A stretch of 49,969 bases of DNA from an uncultured Cytophagales bacterium (GCA_937136415.1 CAKZOK010000147.1:1-49969); one strand, 5' to 3'. Positions 25,942 to 33,808 are shown, counted from the first letter of the stretch. Program-made: numbers and translations. Notes: a model not told the origin generated them from the sequence alone.

Positions 25942-25955
25942 AGAATACAATACAC

Positions 25956-28613
25956 ATGACAGCTAAAGAAGTACGCCAAACCTATCTCAAATTTTTCGAA
26001 GAAAAACAACATCTTATTGTTAATTCTGCCCCACTTATTCCAAAAGGCGATGCTACGCTAATGTTTATCAATTCTGGAATGGCGCAGTTTAAGGATTTTT
26101 TCTTAGGAAATGGAAATCCTCCTTCAAAAAGAATTACTGACACTCAAAAATGTCTGCGTGTTTCTGGAAAGCACAACGATTTGGACGATGTAGGAATTGA
26201 TACCTATCATCATACTTTTTTTGAGATGCTAGGAAACTGGTCGTTTGATGATTATTTCAAAAAAGAAGCCTTGCCGTGGGCGTGGGAACTCCTAACAGAA
26301 GTTTACAAACTTCCAGCAGATAGACTTTATGTAACTGTTTTTGAGGGAGATAAAGAAGACAAAACTTCTCCTGATAATGAATCTTTCAATATTTGGAAAG
26401 AAATTTTGGGAGGAGAAGAGCATATTTTGTACGGAAATAAAAAAGATAATTTTTGGGAAATGGGCGAAGTTGGTCCTTGTGGTCCTAGTTCAGAAATTCA
26501 TATCGATTTGCGTACCGATGCAGAACGTCAAAAAATTGATGGAAAGGATTTGGTAAATGCAGACCACCCACAAGTCATCGAAATTTGGAATAATGTTTTT
26601 ATGGAATATGAACGCAAGGCTGATAAATCTCTTGTCAAACTTCCTTTCAAACACGTCGATACAGGAATGGGTTTTGAGCGTTTGGTGCGTGCTATTGAAG
26701 GCAAACAATCCAATTATGACACAGATGTTTTTATGCCTCTTATCAAAACAGTTGAGGCGATTAGTGGCATTTCTTATGGCGTAAATGAAAAAACAGACAT
26801 TGCCATTCGTGTAATTTCTGACCATATTCGTGCGATTGCTTTTGTGATTGCAGACGGACAACTTCCTTCAAACAACAAACAAGGCTATGTAGTTCGCCGT
26901 ATTTTGCGCCGTGCTGTTCGTTATGGTTACACGTATTTGAACCTAAAAGAACCATTTTTATTTAATTTGGTCAATGTTTTGGCAGAGCAATTTGATGATA
27001 CGTTTCCAGAGCTAGACGCTCAAAAAGATTTTGTAGCTAAAGTTATTAAAGAAGAAGAAAATTCGTTTTTGCGTACTTTGGAGAATGGAATTAAGCGTTT
27101 TGAAGAAGTAAAAACCAGAACTTTAAACACAACAAAAGGAAATACTATTGATGGAAAAGAAGTATTCGAACTTTATGATACTTTCGGTTTTCCTGATGAT
27201 TTGACCAGTTTAATGGCTAGAGAAGCAGGAATGTCTATCGATATAAAAGGTTTTGAAAAGGCTTTAGCAGAACAAAGAAAACGCTCACAAAAAGATGCAA
27301 GTTCTGAAAAATCGGACTGGCACGAAATACAAGAAGACAAAAGTATAAATGTTGATTTTTTGGGTTATGATACGCTTCAAGCAAAAGCAAAAATTGTAAA
27401 ATGGAGAGAAACCAAGCAAAAAAACAAAACACTTTATCAAATAATTCTTGACCAAACACCATTTTATGCCGAAAGTGGAGGGCAGGTAGGCGATAGAGGA
27501 TATTTGCAAAATATAGATGCAGAAGGAAATAATGGAGAAAAAATTAGTATCATTGACACTCAAAAAGAAAATGATTTAATTGTTCATATCACAAAAAAAT
27601 TACCTTCTGATTTTAAGGCAAATTATAATGCTATTGTCAGCAAAACGTTGCGCCATTCGACAGAAAACAACCACTCTGCAACCCATCTTTTGCATGCAGC
27701 TTTGAGAGATGTTTTGGGAACGCACGTTCAGCAGCGAGGCTCACTTGTTTCAGAAGATATTTTGCGTTTTGATTTTTCTCATTTTTCAAAAATGACAGAG
27801 GAAGAAATAGAACAAATTGAAACTATTGTAAATCAAAAAATTAGAGAAAATATTGAGCTTCAAGAAATGAGAAATGTCCCTATTGACCAAGCAAAAGATA
27901 TGGGTGCAATGGCTCTTTTTGGAGAAAAATATGGCGATTCGGTGCGTGTAGTTATGTTTGATAAAAATTATTCTGTTGAACTTTGTGGAGGTACGCACGT
28001 TTCGGCAACTGGAAAAATAGGCTTTTTCAAAATTATTTCTGAAAGCTCGGTGGCTTCTGGTGTTCGTCGTTTGGAAGCTCTGACAGGAGAAAAAGCATAC
28101 AACTGGATTCAGCAGCAAAACAAACTCGTCAAAGAAATTCGTTCTATTGTAAAAGGAAATAAAAACCTAAAAGACGATGTAAATTCTTTAGTAGAACAAA
28201 ATGCAATTCTACAAAAACAAATTCAAGAATTTCAAGAAAAAGAAGCCAAAAATATCAAGCAAAATCTTTTGAATGAAGTAAAAAATGAAAATGGAATAAA
28301 TATTTTGATACAAAAAATTTCTATTCCATCGGCTGATGCTCTAAAAAGTCTTAGTTTTGAATTTAAGAATGAAATTGAAAATCTTTTTGCTGTTTTGGCT
28401 GCCGATATTAATGGAAAACCTCAAATAGCTGTTACTATTTCGCCCGATTTGGTAGAAGAGCGAGGCTTGAATGCTGGAAAAATTGTGAAAGAACTTGCCA
28501 AAAATATCAAAGGTGGAGGAGGTGGACAACCTTTCTTTGCTACGGCAGGTGGAAAGGACATTTCTGGATTGGATAAAGTTGTCGAACAAGGTTTTGAGAT
28601 TTTGTATAAGTAA
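25956..28613 (+). CDS. alaS: Alanine-tRNA ligase
   Basis: Class II aminoacyl-tRNA synthetase. The ATG at 25956 (MTAKEVRQTYLKFFEEK) matches the family start; an in-frame ATG at 25908 lies inside the REPIN and would add 16 repeat-encoded residues, so it is rejected. Length is 885 aa. The catalytic core has DTYHHTFFEMLGNWSFDDYF and VRRILRRAVRYG. The editing domain has HSATHLLHAALR and CGGTHVSATGKIG (zinc ligands). The C-Ala domain ends in KGGGGGQPFFATAGG. A REP directly abuts the stop codon and a terminator follows. Start choice decides whether the leader hairpin can influence ribosome access. Confidence 0.97.
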   Translation: MTAKEVRQTYLKFFEEKQHLIVNSAPLIPKGDATLMFINSGMAQFKDFFLGNGNPPSKRITDTQKCLRVSGKHNDLDDVGIDTYHHTFFEMLGNWSFDDYFKKEALPWAWELLTEVYKLPADRLYVTVFEGDKEDKTSPDNESFNIWKEILGGEEHILYGNKKDNFWEMGEVGPCGPSSEIHIDLRTDAERQKIDGKDLVNADHPQVIEIWNNVFMEYERKADKSLVKLPFKHVDTGMGFERLVRAIEGKQSNYDTDVFMPLIKTVEAISGISYGVNEKTDIAIRVISDHIRAIAFVIADGQLPSNNKQGYVVRRILRRAVRYGYTYLNLKEPFLFNLVNVLAEQFDDTFPELDAQKDFVAKVIKEEENSFLRTLENGIKRFEEVKTRTLNTTKGNTIDGKEVFELYDTFGFPDDLTSLMAREAGMSIDIKGFEKALAEQRKRSQKDASSEKSDWHEIQEDKSINVDFLGYDTLQAKAKIVKWRETKQKNKTLYQIILDQTPFYAESGGQVGDRGYLQNIDAEGNNGEKISIIDTQKENDLIVHITKKLPSDFKANYNAIVSKTLRHSTENNHSATHLLHAALRDVLGTHVQQRGSLVSEDILRFDFSHFSKMTEEEIEQIETIVNQKIRENIELQEMRNVPIDQAKDMGAMALFGEKYGDSVRVVMFDKNYSVELCGGTHVSATGKIGFFKIISESSVASGVRRLEALTGEKAYNWIQQQNKLVKEIRSIVKGNKNLKDDVNSLVEQNAILQKQIQEFQEKEAKNIKQNLLNEVKNENGINILIQKISIPSADALKSLSFEFKNEIENLFAVLAADINGKPQIAVTISPDLVEERGLNAGKIVKELAKNIKGGGGGQPFFATAGGKDISGLDKVVEQGFEILYK

Positions 28614-28638
28614 GTAGCCGATACTTTCCAAGTGTCGG
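28614..28638 (+). repeat. Single REP directly after the alaS stop codon
   Basis: GTAG (28614-28617) begins at the base after TAA and is followed by the hairpin CCGATACTT-TCC-AAGTGTCGG with one mismatch. It belongs to the same family as the REPIN upstream of alaS. Confidence 0.8.
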
Positions 28639-28651
28639 AAAAATATAATCA

Positions 28652-28692
28652 AAGCAACATTTTTAGTTTAACTAGAAATGTTGCTTTTTTTT
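28652..28692 (+). terminator. Rho-independent terminator after alaS
   Basis: An 11-bp perfect stem (28652-28662 with 28676-28686) runs into an eight-T tract. Confidence 0.88.
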
Positions 28693-28743
28693 ATTCTTAA
28701 ACTTTGAAAGTCCTTTCAAAAGGCTGTCAATAGTTTAATTTTC

Positions 28744-28890
28744 GGTGGTGTTGTAAAAAGTATGATAAGTTATTTGGTTGTTGGTGTCGTTTTGCTAAAA
28801 CACTAACAATGGCATTTTGGGCAGTTTTTAGTTATATAATTTTGCTATTCTAAAACGCTTTAAAAAAATCATACTTTGTGTAATACCACC
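28744..28890. repeat. MITE-like repeat, copy B (147 bp)
   Basis: The ends are 23-bp imperfect inverted repeats (GGTGGTGTTGTAAAAAGTATGAT at 28744-28766 against 28868-28890, given here in part only as GGTGGTGTTG...). The core hairpin is TTGGTGT-loop-ACACTAA with loop TCGTTTTGCTAAA (28787-28799). The right half recurs almost identically, inverted, at 49893-49969. Copy A is at 4264. Confidence 0.75.
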
Positions 28891-28903
28891 TAAAATTGTT
28901 AAG

Positions 28904-28950
28904 CGTAGTCTGCGACTACGATTTATCAGTATGGCAAATCTTAGATTTGC
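28904..28950. repeat. Two small hairpins of the repeat-rich island
   Basis: CGTAGTC-TGC-GACTACG (28904-28920) and GCAAATC-TTA-GATTTGC (28934-28950) are both perfect. The first stem equals the stem of the GTAGTC hairpins further on. The gap 28951-29687 otherwise holds repeats listed separately and no gene. Confidence 0.6.
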
Positions 28951-29124
28951 GAGTGTAAAGGTATTCCAAACCAAAAAAAATAGAGTTTCAAAAAAGAAGG
29001 TCTATTTTATTTTTTATAAAAAAAGTATAAATTGCTACATACAAACGTAATAATGTAAATGTGTTTTTAAATAAAATCATACAAATCAAGCTGGAGGTGT
29101 AGGATTATTTTTATATAGTCTTGT

Positions 29125-29197
29125 ATTTCAAGTCTGAAGACTTGTCGTAGTGATAGGTCGTAGTCATCGCTTGGCTAAAGACTACGCCCAACTGGGG
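29125..29197. repeat. 73-bp inverted repeat, left copy
   Basis: Matches 30554-30626 in inverse orientation at 72 of 73 positions. It contains hairpins CAAGTCT-GA-AGACTTG and CGTAGTC-loop-GACTACG with loop TCGCTTGGCTAAA (29167-29179). Confidence 0.85.
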
Positions 29198-29269
29198 TAT
29201 TTAGATATTTTATAAGAAACTATTTCAATAGTAATCGTTGGAATGGAAATCCTAATAATTCTGCGTTCT

Positions 29270-29360
29270 TGTTGGTGTTCCTATTTGAAAAAAGAACAAA
29301 AAAAGCCGTTGTTGTGTCTTTAGTTTCGGCTTGCCGTTACGATGACCAACAACAGAAATA
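29270..29360. repeat. Repeat with TTGTTGGTGTTCC start and GATGACCAACAACA end, copy 1
   Basis: The flanks of this stretch recur at about 31340-31400 (TTTGTTGGTGTTCCCATTTT ... GTTGTGATGACCAACAACA). The ends TGTTGGT and ACCAACA are complementary. Copy 1 has extra bases in the middle. Confidence 0.5.
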
Positions 29361-29425
29361 ACGCACAGAACTAAGGCAAAAACCCCGTTCGGCGTAGTGT
29401 TCCATAGCCAAACAAACAAAACGAG

Positions 29426-29459
29426 TGTTGGGCGTAGTCTTTAGCGAAGCGATGACTAC
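29426..29459. repeat. 34-bp partial copy of the 73-bp repeat
   Basis: Identical to 30559-30592, including the CGTAGTC/GACTACG stem and loop TTTAGCGAAGCGA (29439-29451). Same orientation as the right copy. Confidence 0.75.
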
Positions 29460-29687
29460 GCACAACTGGGTTTTGCTGACTGATGGCAATTTTTGGACAG
29501 CCTAGCAAGGGTCACTAACCATAGAAAAGTAAGGTAAAAAATTTTCATTTTTTATCACAAAAATAATGTATTTGGTTTTGGTTTAGTTGTTTTAATTTGA
29601 TTATAAATGTGTACCTTTATCTGATTACTTTAGAATCATATTTAACCAAGCTAAAATAATACATCAAAATTACATTCTACACAAAAA

Positions 29688-30521
29688 ATGAAGTCAAAAC
29701 TAGTATCCCTCACAGTCAAATTACTATCTTCTCTTTCTAAAGTTACAGGAGTTGATATTGAACGTTTTTTTATTCATTATATCCATAGCACAAACTCAGT
29801 AAATAGACATATATTATCTAGTGAGAACAACAGTTTGTTTTATCTTTCCCACCTACCAGATAGGTATTCGGACAATTTTGGTCAGTATCAAAAGCAGTCT
29901 AATTTTCTTGAATATAAAGATATTAATAAGTGGATAGATGGAAATTATTTTAATAATAGTGGAGATTTAGGACGGTTTTTCTTTCTGAACCTGTGTATAG
30001 AATCTTTGCTTGAGGAAAAGATTATTGGAAATGTAATGGAAATTGGTGTGTATAAAGGTAACTCAGGTTTTCTTTTGGCAAAATATGCACGTAAAGTAGG
30101 TACTATGTGTTATCTCTTTGATACGTATGAGGGATTTGACCAAAGAGATATTCAAGGAGTGGATAGTAACACAAACAAAGAATCATTTAAAGATACCTCG
30201 TTAACTGATGTTAGGAGAGTGGTAGGAGAAGAAAACACAACCTACATAAAAGGGTACTTTCCAGATAGTCTTGAGCAAGTCGGAGAATTAGAATCGTTTA
30301 GTATAGTACATATCGACTGCGACTTGGAAAAACCTATAGCAGAATCATTAGAATACTTTTATCCTAGAATGGTCAAAGGAGGTTTTCTTATTATGCACGA
30401 TTATTCAAGTATGTATTGGGCAGGTGCTAAAAAGGCTATCGATTCGTTTTTTTCAGATAAACAAGAATATATCATTCCAGTACCTGACAAATCGGGAACT
30501 TGTATAGTCAGAAAGATATAG
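29688..30521 (+). CDS. TylF/MycF-type SAM-dependent methyltransferase
   Basis: A class I methyltransferase of 277 aa. SAM-binding motif I is MEIGVYKGNSGFLLA (117-131), then YLFDTYEGFD (142-151). HIDCDLEKP (208-216) and IMHDYS (235-240) match the metal-binding acidic positions of the macrocin O-methyltransferase (TylF) family, which methylates sugar hydroxyls. The first 95 residues are less conserved. It stands alone in a repeat-rich island between 73-bp inverted repeats, not in a glycan or antibiotic cluster, so the acceptor is unknown. Acquisition with the island is possible. Confidence 0.85.
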   Translation: MKSKLVSLTVKLLSSLSKVTGVDIERFFIHYIHSTNSVNRHILSSENNSLFYLSHLPDRYSDNFGQYQKQSNFLEYKDINKWIDGNYFNNSGDLGRFFFLNLCIESLLEEKIIGNVMEIGVYKGNSGFLLAKYARKVGTMCYLFDTYEGFDQRDIQGVDSNTNKESFKDTSLTDVRRVVGEENTTYIKGYFPDSLEQVGELESFSIVHIDCDLEKPIAESLEYFYPRMVKGGFLIMHDYSSMYWAGAKKAIDSFFSDKQEYIIPVPDKSGTCIVRKI

Positions 30522-30553
30522 ACAGCAGGGGAAGTAGCAGTAGGTATAGGAGC

Positions 30554-30626
30554 CCCCAGTTGGGCGTAGTCTTTAGCGAAGCGATGACTACGACCTATCA
30601 CTACGACAAGTCTTCAGACTTGAAAT
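30554..30626. repeat. 73-bp inverted repeat, right copy
   Basis: Inverse of 29125-29197 (one mismatch). Loop TTTAGCGAAGCGA is at 30572-30584. Its outer end overlaps the stop of the RHS remnant. Confidence 0.85.
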
Positions 30627-30718
30627 AGGTTTCCTGCTTGATTGTGTAGGGTGTTTGTTTTTATGTTGCCGTTGGCATCGTAAGTGAAGGTTTCTTTGTA
30701 GGCATTATTAGAAATCAT
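30614..30718 (-). pseudogene. RHS/YD-repeat remnant (34 codons)
   Basis: The frame reads NNAYKETFTYDANGNIKTN and then LHNQAGNLF before a stop inside the 73-bp repeat. YKETFTYDANGNI is the YD-repeat signature of RHS proteins, which are normally over 1000 aa. Only this fragment remains. It overlaps the end of the neighbouring unknown gene by 11 nt in another frame. Confidence 0.75.
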
Positions 30719-31319
30719 CACAAATATCATAAATATCTTGAAGTATTGTCCAATCAGCTATACATGATAGAATCTTCTTTAACAGAGTCTCATCCTCAAT
30801 TATAAGATTAGGTTGATTAAGTATAAAAAATTTTATTTTTCCATTAAAAGAAATTAATTCATAAGATAAATTAGAGAAATCTTTAGATTCTTTCATTTTA
30901 TCAATTTTTTTTATAAACGCATCAGATTGTGGAACTTGATATATTCTATCTGCTGATTTCACAAAGTCAAAAATGAACTCTAACTTATCTCTTTTTAAAT
31001 TGGGTACATACATTATTTTCGTTCTGTTATACCTCTTATATTCAATAGAGTCACTACTTAAAGTTACATACTGAATATGAAATATTTTTCTATGTGCATA
31101 GTAACGAGCATGAGAAATTGTATTTCCTTTCATGATAGAATTAAAATGACTAAACAAAGAATCTTGTAATTTAATCATATGCGTTTTCCATGCTAATGAA
31201 ATAGAATCATTCTTTTGATATATATTTTCATATTCGTATAATATTTTTTGACAATATCCAAACTTACTTGGTATAAAAACACCAAGTAGTATTATAAAAA
31301 CTGTTTTATTTACCTTCAT
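30708..31319 (-). CDS. Secreted protein of unknown function
   Basis: The 203-aa product has a signal peptide (MKVNKTVFIILLGVF..., cut near YCQ) and no cysteine-based lipobox. The mature part is helical at first (KNDSISLAWKTHMIKLQDSL), then has strand-like stretches (KIFHIQYVTLSSDSIEYKRY). I recognise no domain. Its 3' end runs into the RHS remnant, so this is a place where RHS-associated cargo or immunity genes can occur; that is inference from position only. Codon use looks like that of its neighbours. Confidence 0.72.
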   Translation of the reverse strand: MKVNKTVFIILLGVFIPSKFGYCQKILYEYENIYQKNDSISLAWKTHMIKLQDSLFSHFNSIMKGNTISHARYYAHRKIFHIQYVTLSSDSIEYKRYNRTKIMYVPNLKRDKLEFIFDFVKSADRIYQVPQSDAFIKKIDKMKESKDFSNLSYELISFNGKIKFFILNQPNLIIEDETLLKKILSCIADWTILQDIYDICDDF

Positions 31320-31339
31320 TTTCTCTTTGTTTTAATTTT

Positions 31340-31402
31340 CGCCTTTGTTGGTGTTCCCATTTTGAAAATAAAAAAAGAAGTCGTTGTGATGACCAACAAC
31401 AA
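31340..31402. repeat. Repeat with TTGTTGGTGTTCC start and GATGACCAACAACA end, copy 2
   Basis: Matches the ends of 29270-29360. The rest of the gap, 31403-31543, holds small palindromes (for example GTATTTGAAATTCAAATATAC and GCTCGTTTTTAACGAG) but no convincing gene. Confidence 0.5.
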
Positions 31403-31543
31403 ACATACACGGACAATGTACGAACTTCCCCCTGCTGTCGCTCGCAAACCTACAAATGCCATCGCTCGTTTTTAACGAGTGAGCAATATGTATTCGGCTT
31501 GTAGCCGTGTATTTGTATTTGAAATTCAAATATACTACAATTT

Positions 31544-31657
31544 TCAACCTTCTCCATTTATTTTTAAAGGCGATAATGGATTGGCACTACTGTAATGATA
31601 ATAACTTTCTTTGATTACTATATTTGCTGCAACTGGATTGTGATGAATATAATCCTC
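31544..31657 (-). pseudogene. C-terminal remnant of a REP-associated tyrosine transposase (RAYT)
   Basis: The minus-strand frame after an in-frame stop reads EDYIHHNPVAANIVIKES and YYHYSSANPLS, ending at a TGA. YIHxNPV...A..V followed by YxYSSA is the C-terminal signature of the Y1/RAYT transposase family (TnpA_REP). The HUH and catalytic tyrosine parts are absent and the upstream DNA does not continue the frame, so this copy is dead. Its position among REP-like hairpins fits the known RAYT-REP association. Confidence 0.82.
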
Positions 31658-31807
31658 TCAAAGAGCATCTATTTAGAGTTAAAACCGAATCCTATTTTTT
31701 AGCTCACTTTTTCGTATTTTTGAGCTACAAATAAAAAGTCAAAGTATTTTACCTCAACAACGGCAATGCCTCGTTCGACGGTTATAAATGATTACAATCA
31801 ATAATAT

Positions 31808-32731
31808 ATGCCCCAATTACGTATTATTTTTATGGGAACGCCTGAATTTGCCGTTTCCTCCCTAGATATTTTAGTAGAAAATGGCTACAATGTAGTCGCT
31901 GTCATTACTGCGCCTGATAAAAAAGCAGGGCGAGGTCAGAAAATAAATGAATCTGATGTAAAAAAAGCAGCTCTAAAACATAACTTGCCTATTCTTCAAC
32001 CAACAAACTTGAAAGATGAGAGCTTTTTGGAAGAACTTAAAAGTTATAATGCAAATCTTCAAATTGTGGTGGCTTTCCGAATGCTCCCAGAATCGGTTTG
32101 GAATATGCCAGAAATAGGAACATTTAATCTTCATGCTTCGCTGCTTCCAAATTATCGTGGAGCTGCACCTATCAACTGGGCGATTATCAATGGAGAAAAA
32201 AAGACAGGAGTAACGACTTTTTTCTTGAAGCATAAAATTGATACAGGTGATATTCTTTTTCAAGAAGAAGAAGAAATTAGTAAGCAAGATAATGTTGGAA
32301 CACTCTATGAAAAATTAAAAAACAAAGGCGCAAAACTTGTTTTGAAAACTGTGAAAGCTATTCAAGACAATGATTATTCACTCAAAAAACAAAATTTAGA
32401 AGAAAAAACACCTCACGCTCCCAAAATTTTTACAGAAGATACTTTCATAAATTTTGAGAATGAAAGTGAAAAAATACTAAACTTTGTGCGTGGACTTACG
32501 CCTTACCCTGCTGCAAGAATGCGCCTTTATGATAAGATATACAAGGTTTTTGATGTAGAAATCGCTGATTATGATGAAGTAAATGAACTTTTGATTGGCG
32601 AACCACTTACAGACCAAAAGAGTTATCTTTACGTTAAAACTTTAAATGGTTATATCAAAATCAATGAATTGCAGCCTCAAGGGAAACGAAGAATGAAAAC
32701 AGAAGATTTTTTGAGAGGAAATAAAATCTAA
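31808..32731 (+). CDS. fmt: Methionyl-tRNA formyltransferase
   Basis: Fmt formylates initiator Met-tRNA using 10-formyl-THF. The 307-aa length is normal. Residues 5-15 read RIIFMGTPEFA. The catalytic triad is N107 and H109 in TFNLHASLLP and D145 in KHKIDTGDI, with SLLPNYRGAAPINWAI between. The C-terminal tRNA-binding domain includes FVRGLTPYPAARMRL. Peptide deformylase, which removes the formyl group, is encoded at 40.95 kb. A RAYT remnant lies just upstream. Confidence 0.97.
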   Translation: MPQLRIIFMGTPEFAVSSLDILVENGYNVVAVITAPDKKAGRGQKINESDVKKAALKHNLPILQPTNLKDESFLEELKSYNANLQIVVAFRMLPESVWNMPEIGTFNLHASLLPNYRGAAPINWAIINGEKKTGVTTFFLKHKIDTGDILFQEEEEISKQDNVGTLYEKLKNKGAKLVLKTVKAIQDNDYSLKKQNLEEKTPHAPKIFTEDTFINFENESEKILNFVRGLTPYPAARMRLYDKIYKVFDVEIADYDEVNELLIGEPLTDQKSYLYVKTLNGYIKINELQPQGKRRMKTEDFLRGNKI

Positions 32732-32852
32732 TTTAATAATCAAAAAAACTAGAAATTTTGTTATTTTTGTTATTCTGATTTTGAAGTAATTCAAGATTAA
32801 AAGTTTAGGAACGATTTTACGCTATTATTTTATATACAAAATTCAAACTCAG

Positions 32853-32990
32853 AAGTTGTTTAAGAATGCACATTTTTCCTTAGAATTGGGTTTACAAACA
32901 CAATTCTAAAGAAAATAACCTACCCTTTGTTGGTGTTTTAGCGTAGCGACACCAACAAATACATTTACAAAACCAATTCTTAAACAACTT
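32853..32990. repeat. MITE-like element with 16-bp inverted ends (138 bp)
   Basis: The ends AAGTTGTTTAAGAAT and its inverse (32975-32990) enclose a perfect 9-bp hairpin (32880-32888 with 32901-32909) and a perfect 11-bp hairpin TTTGTTGGTGT/ACACCAACAAA (32926-32936 with 32949-32959). The latter carries the loop TTTAGCGTAGCGA (32937-32949, sharing one base with the stem). It ends 22 bp before the next gene's ATG. Confidence 0.75.
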
Positions 32991-33012
32991 TTCAATTAAC
33001 ACTACAATTATT

Positions 33013-33612
33013 ATGAAAAAATTTATCTTATTTTTTGCCATTATTGCTTCGGCAGCTTCTTGTGCAAGCGAAAAAAAACAAGCTAGTGCTTCTGAAGGAA
33101 ATGGAAATGGTACTACTTCTCACGTCGTAATCGGAGGAGAAAACACAAAAACAACAGCAGAAACAACAACAGTTGCGACCAAAACAGACAAAATTTTCTT
33201 AGAACAAACAAATTCAGATGGAAGTGTAAAAACATTTGAAGATGTATTGGCACAATACAAAGGAAAAGTAATTTATGTAGATTTTTGGGCTTCTTGGTGT
33301 CCTCCTTGTCGTGGAGAAATGCCTAATTCTCAAAAATTACATACTCAATTTGAAGGAAAAGATGTAGTTTTCTTGTATGTTTCTTTTGATAGAGCTGCTG
33401 CTGCATGGAAAAATGGAATTGAGAAAATGGACATTAAAGGAGTGCATTATTTTCCTGCTAGTGAAGCAAATAGAGCTGTTTCTTCAAAGTACGGAATTTC
33501 TGGAATCCCTCGTTATATGCTTGTAGATAAGACAGGAAAGGTAATTAATGAAAATGCACCTCGCCCTAGTTCTGGTCAAGTGATTGCAGGTTTGATTAAT
33601 CAATATTTATAA
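33013..33612 (+). CDS. TlpA-like thioredoxin-fold lipoprotein
   Basis: The 199-aa product has a lipobox AASC (Cys17), a Ser/Thr/Gln-rich linker to about 60, and a TlpA/ResA-like domain. The active site is FWASWCPPCR (91-100) with both cysteines; the cis-proline loop is GISGIPRYML. Such proteins reduce disulfides in the periplasm, for instance during cytochrome c maturation. The gene at 12900 is a relative in which WCPPC is WNSES. Its leader includes the end of a MITE-like element. Confidence 0.93.
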   Translation: MKKFILFFAIIASAASCASEKKQASASEGNGNGTTSHVVIGGENTKTTAETTTVATKTDKIFLEQTNSDGSVKTFEDVLAQYKGKVIYVDFWASWCPPCRGEMPNSQKLHTQFEGKDVVFLYVSFDRAAAAWKNGIEKMDIKGVHYFPASEANRAVSSKYGISGIPRYMLVDKTGKVINENAPRPSSGQVIAGLINQYL

Positions 33613-33659
33613 AAAAGAGTCTAAAAGCAATACGAAAACAATAAGTTTTTAGTAAATTG

Positions 33660-33783
33660 AACGCTATAAAGAAAAGCAGGAAGAATTACGAATTAAAAAG
33701 TATGAATTATGATTATAATTAATCTATGATTCATAAATTAGTATTTCATTTTCATTCCTTAAAATTCTTTATAGCGTTTTTTT
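33660..33783. terminator. Long-loop inverted repeat ending in a T-run
   Basis: A perfect 14-bp pair, AACGCTATAAAGAA (33660-33673) and its inverse (33765-33778), is followed by a T-rich run. The 91-nt loop is itself partly palindromic and carries part of the AATTACGAATTAAAAA repeat. It could terminate the upstream gene or be an inserted element. Confidence 0.5.
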
Positions 33784-33808
33784 GAATTTTGTATAAAATA
33801 ATCAATAA

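Noticed and set aside
25908..25955. A 16-codon N-terminal extension of AlaRS
   Set aside because: It is encoded by the REPIN and the family start matches the ATG at 25956.
29041..29124. A second RHS remnant on the plus strand before the left 73-bp repeat
   Set aside because: The similarity is only a few residues (NQAG followed by a shared repeat end) and could be chance.
29688..30521. Member of an antibiotic or glycan biosynthesis cluster
   Set aside because: TylF-type similarity suggested it, but no glycosyltransferase, sugar or polyketide genes are nearby.
31332..31547. A 71-codon minus-strand frame as a gene
   Set aside because: It is made of repeat and palindrome sequence and has no recognisable protein features.
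28614..31807. CRISPR array
   Set aside because: The repeats are inverted, irregularly spaced and lack uniform spacers; no cas genes are present.
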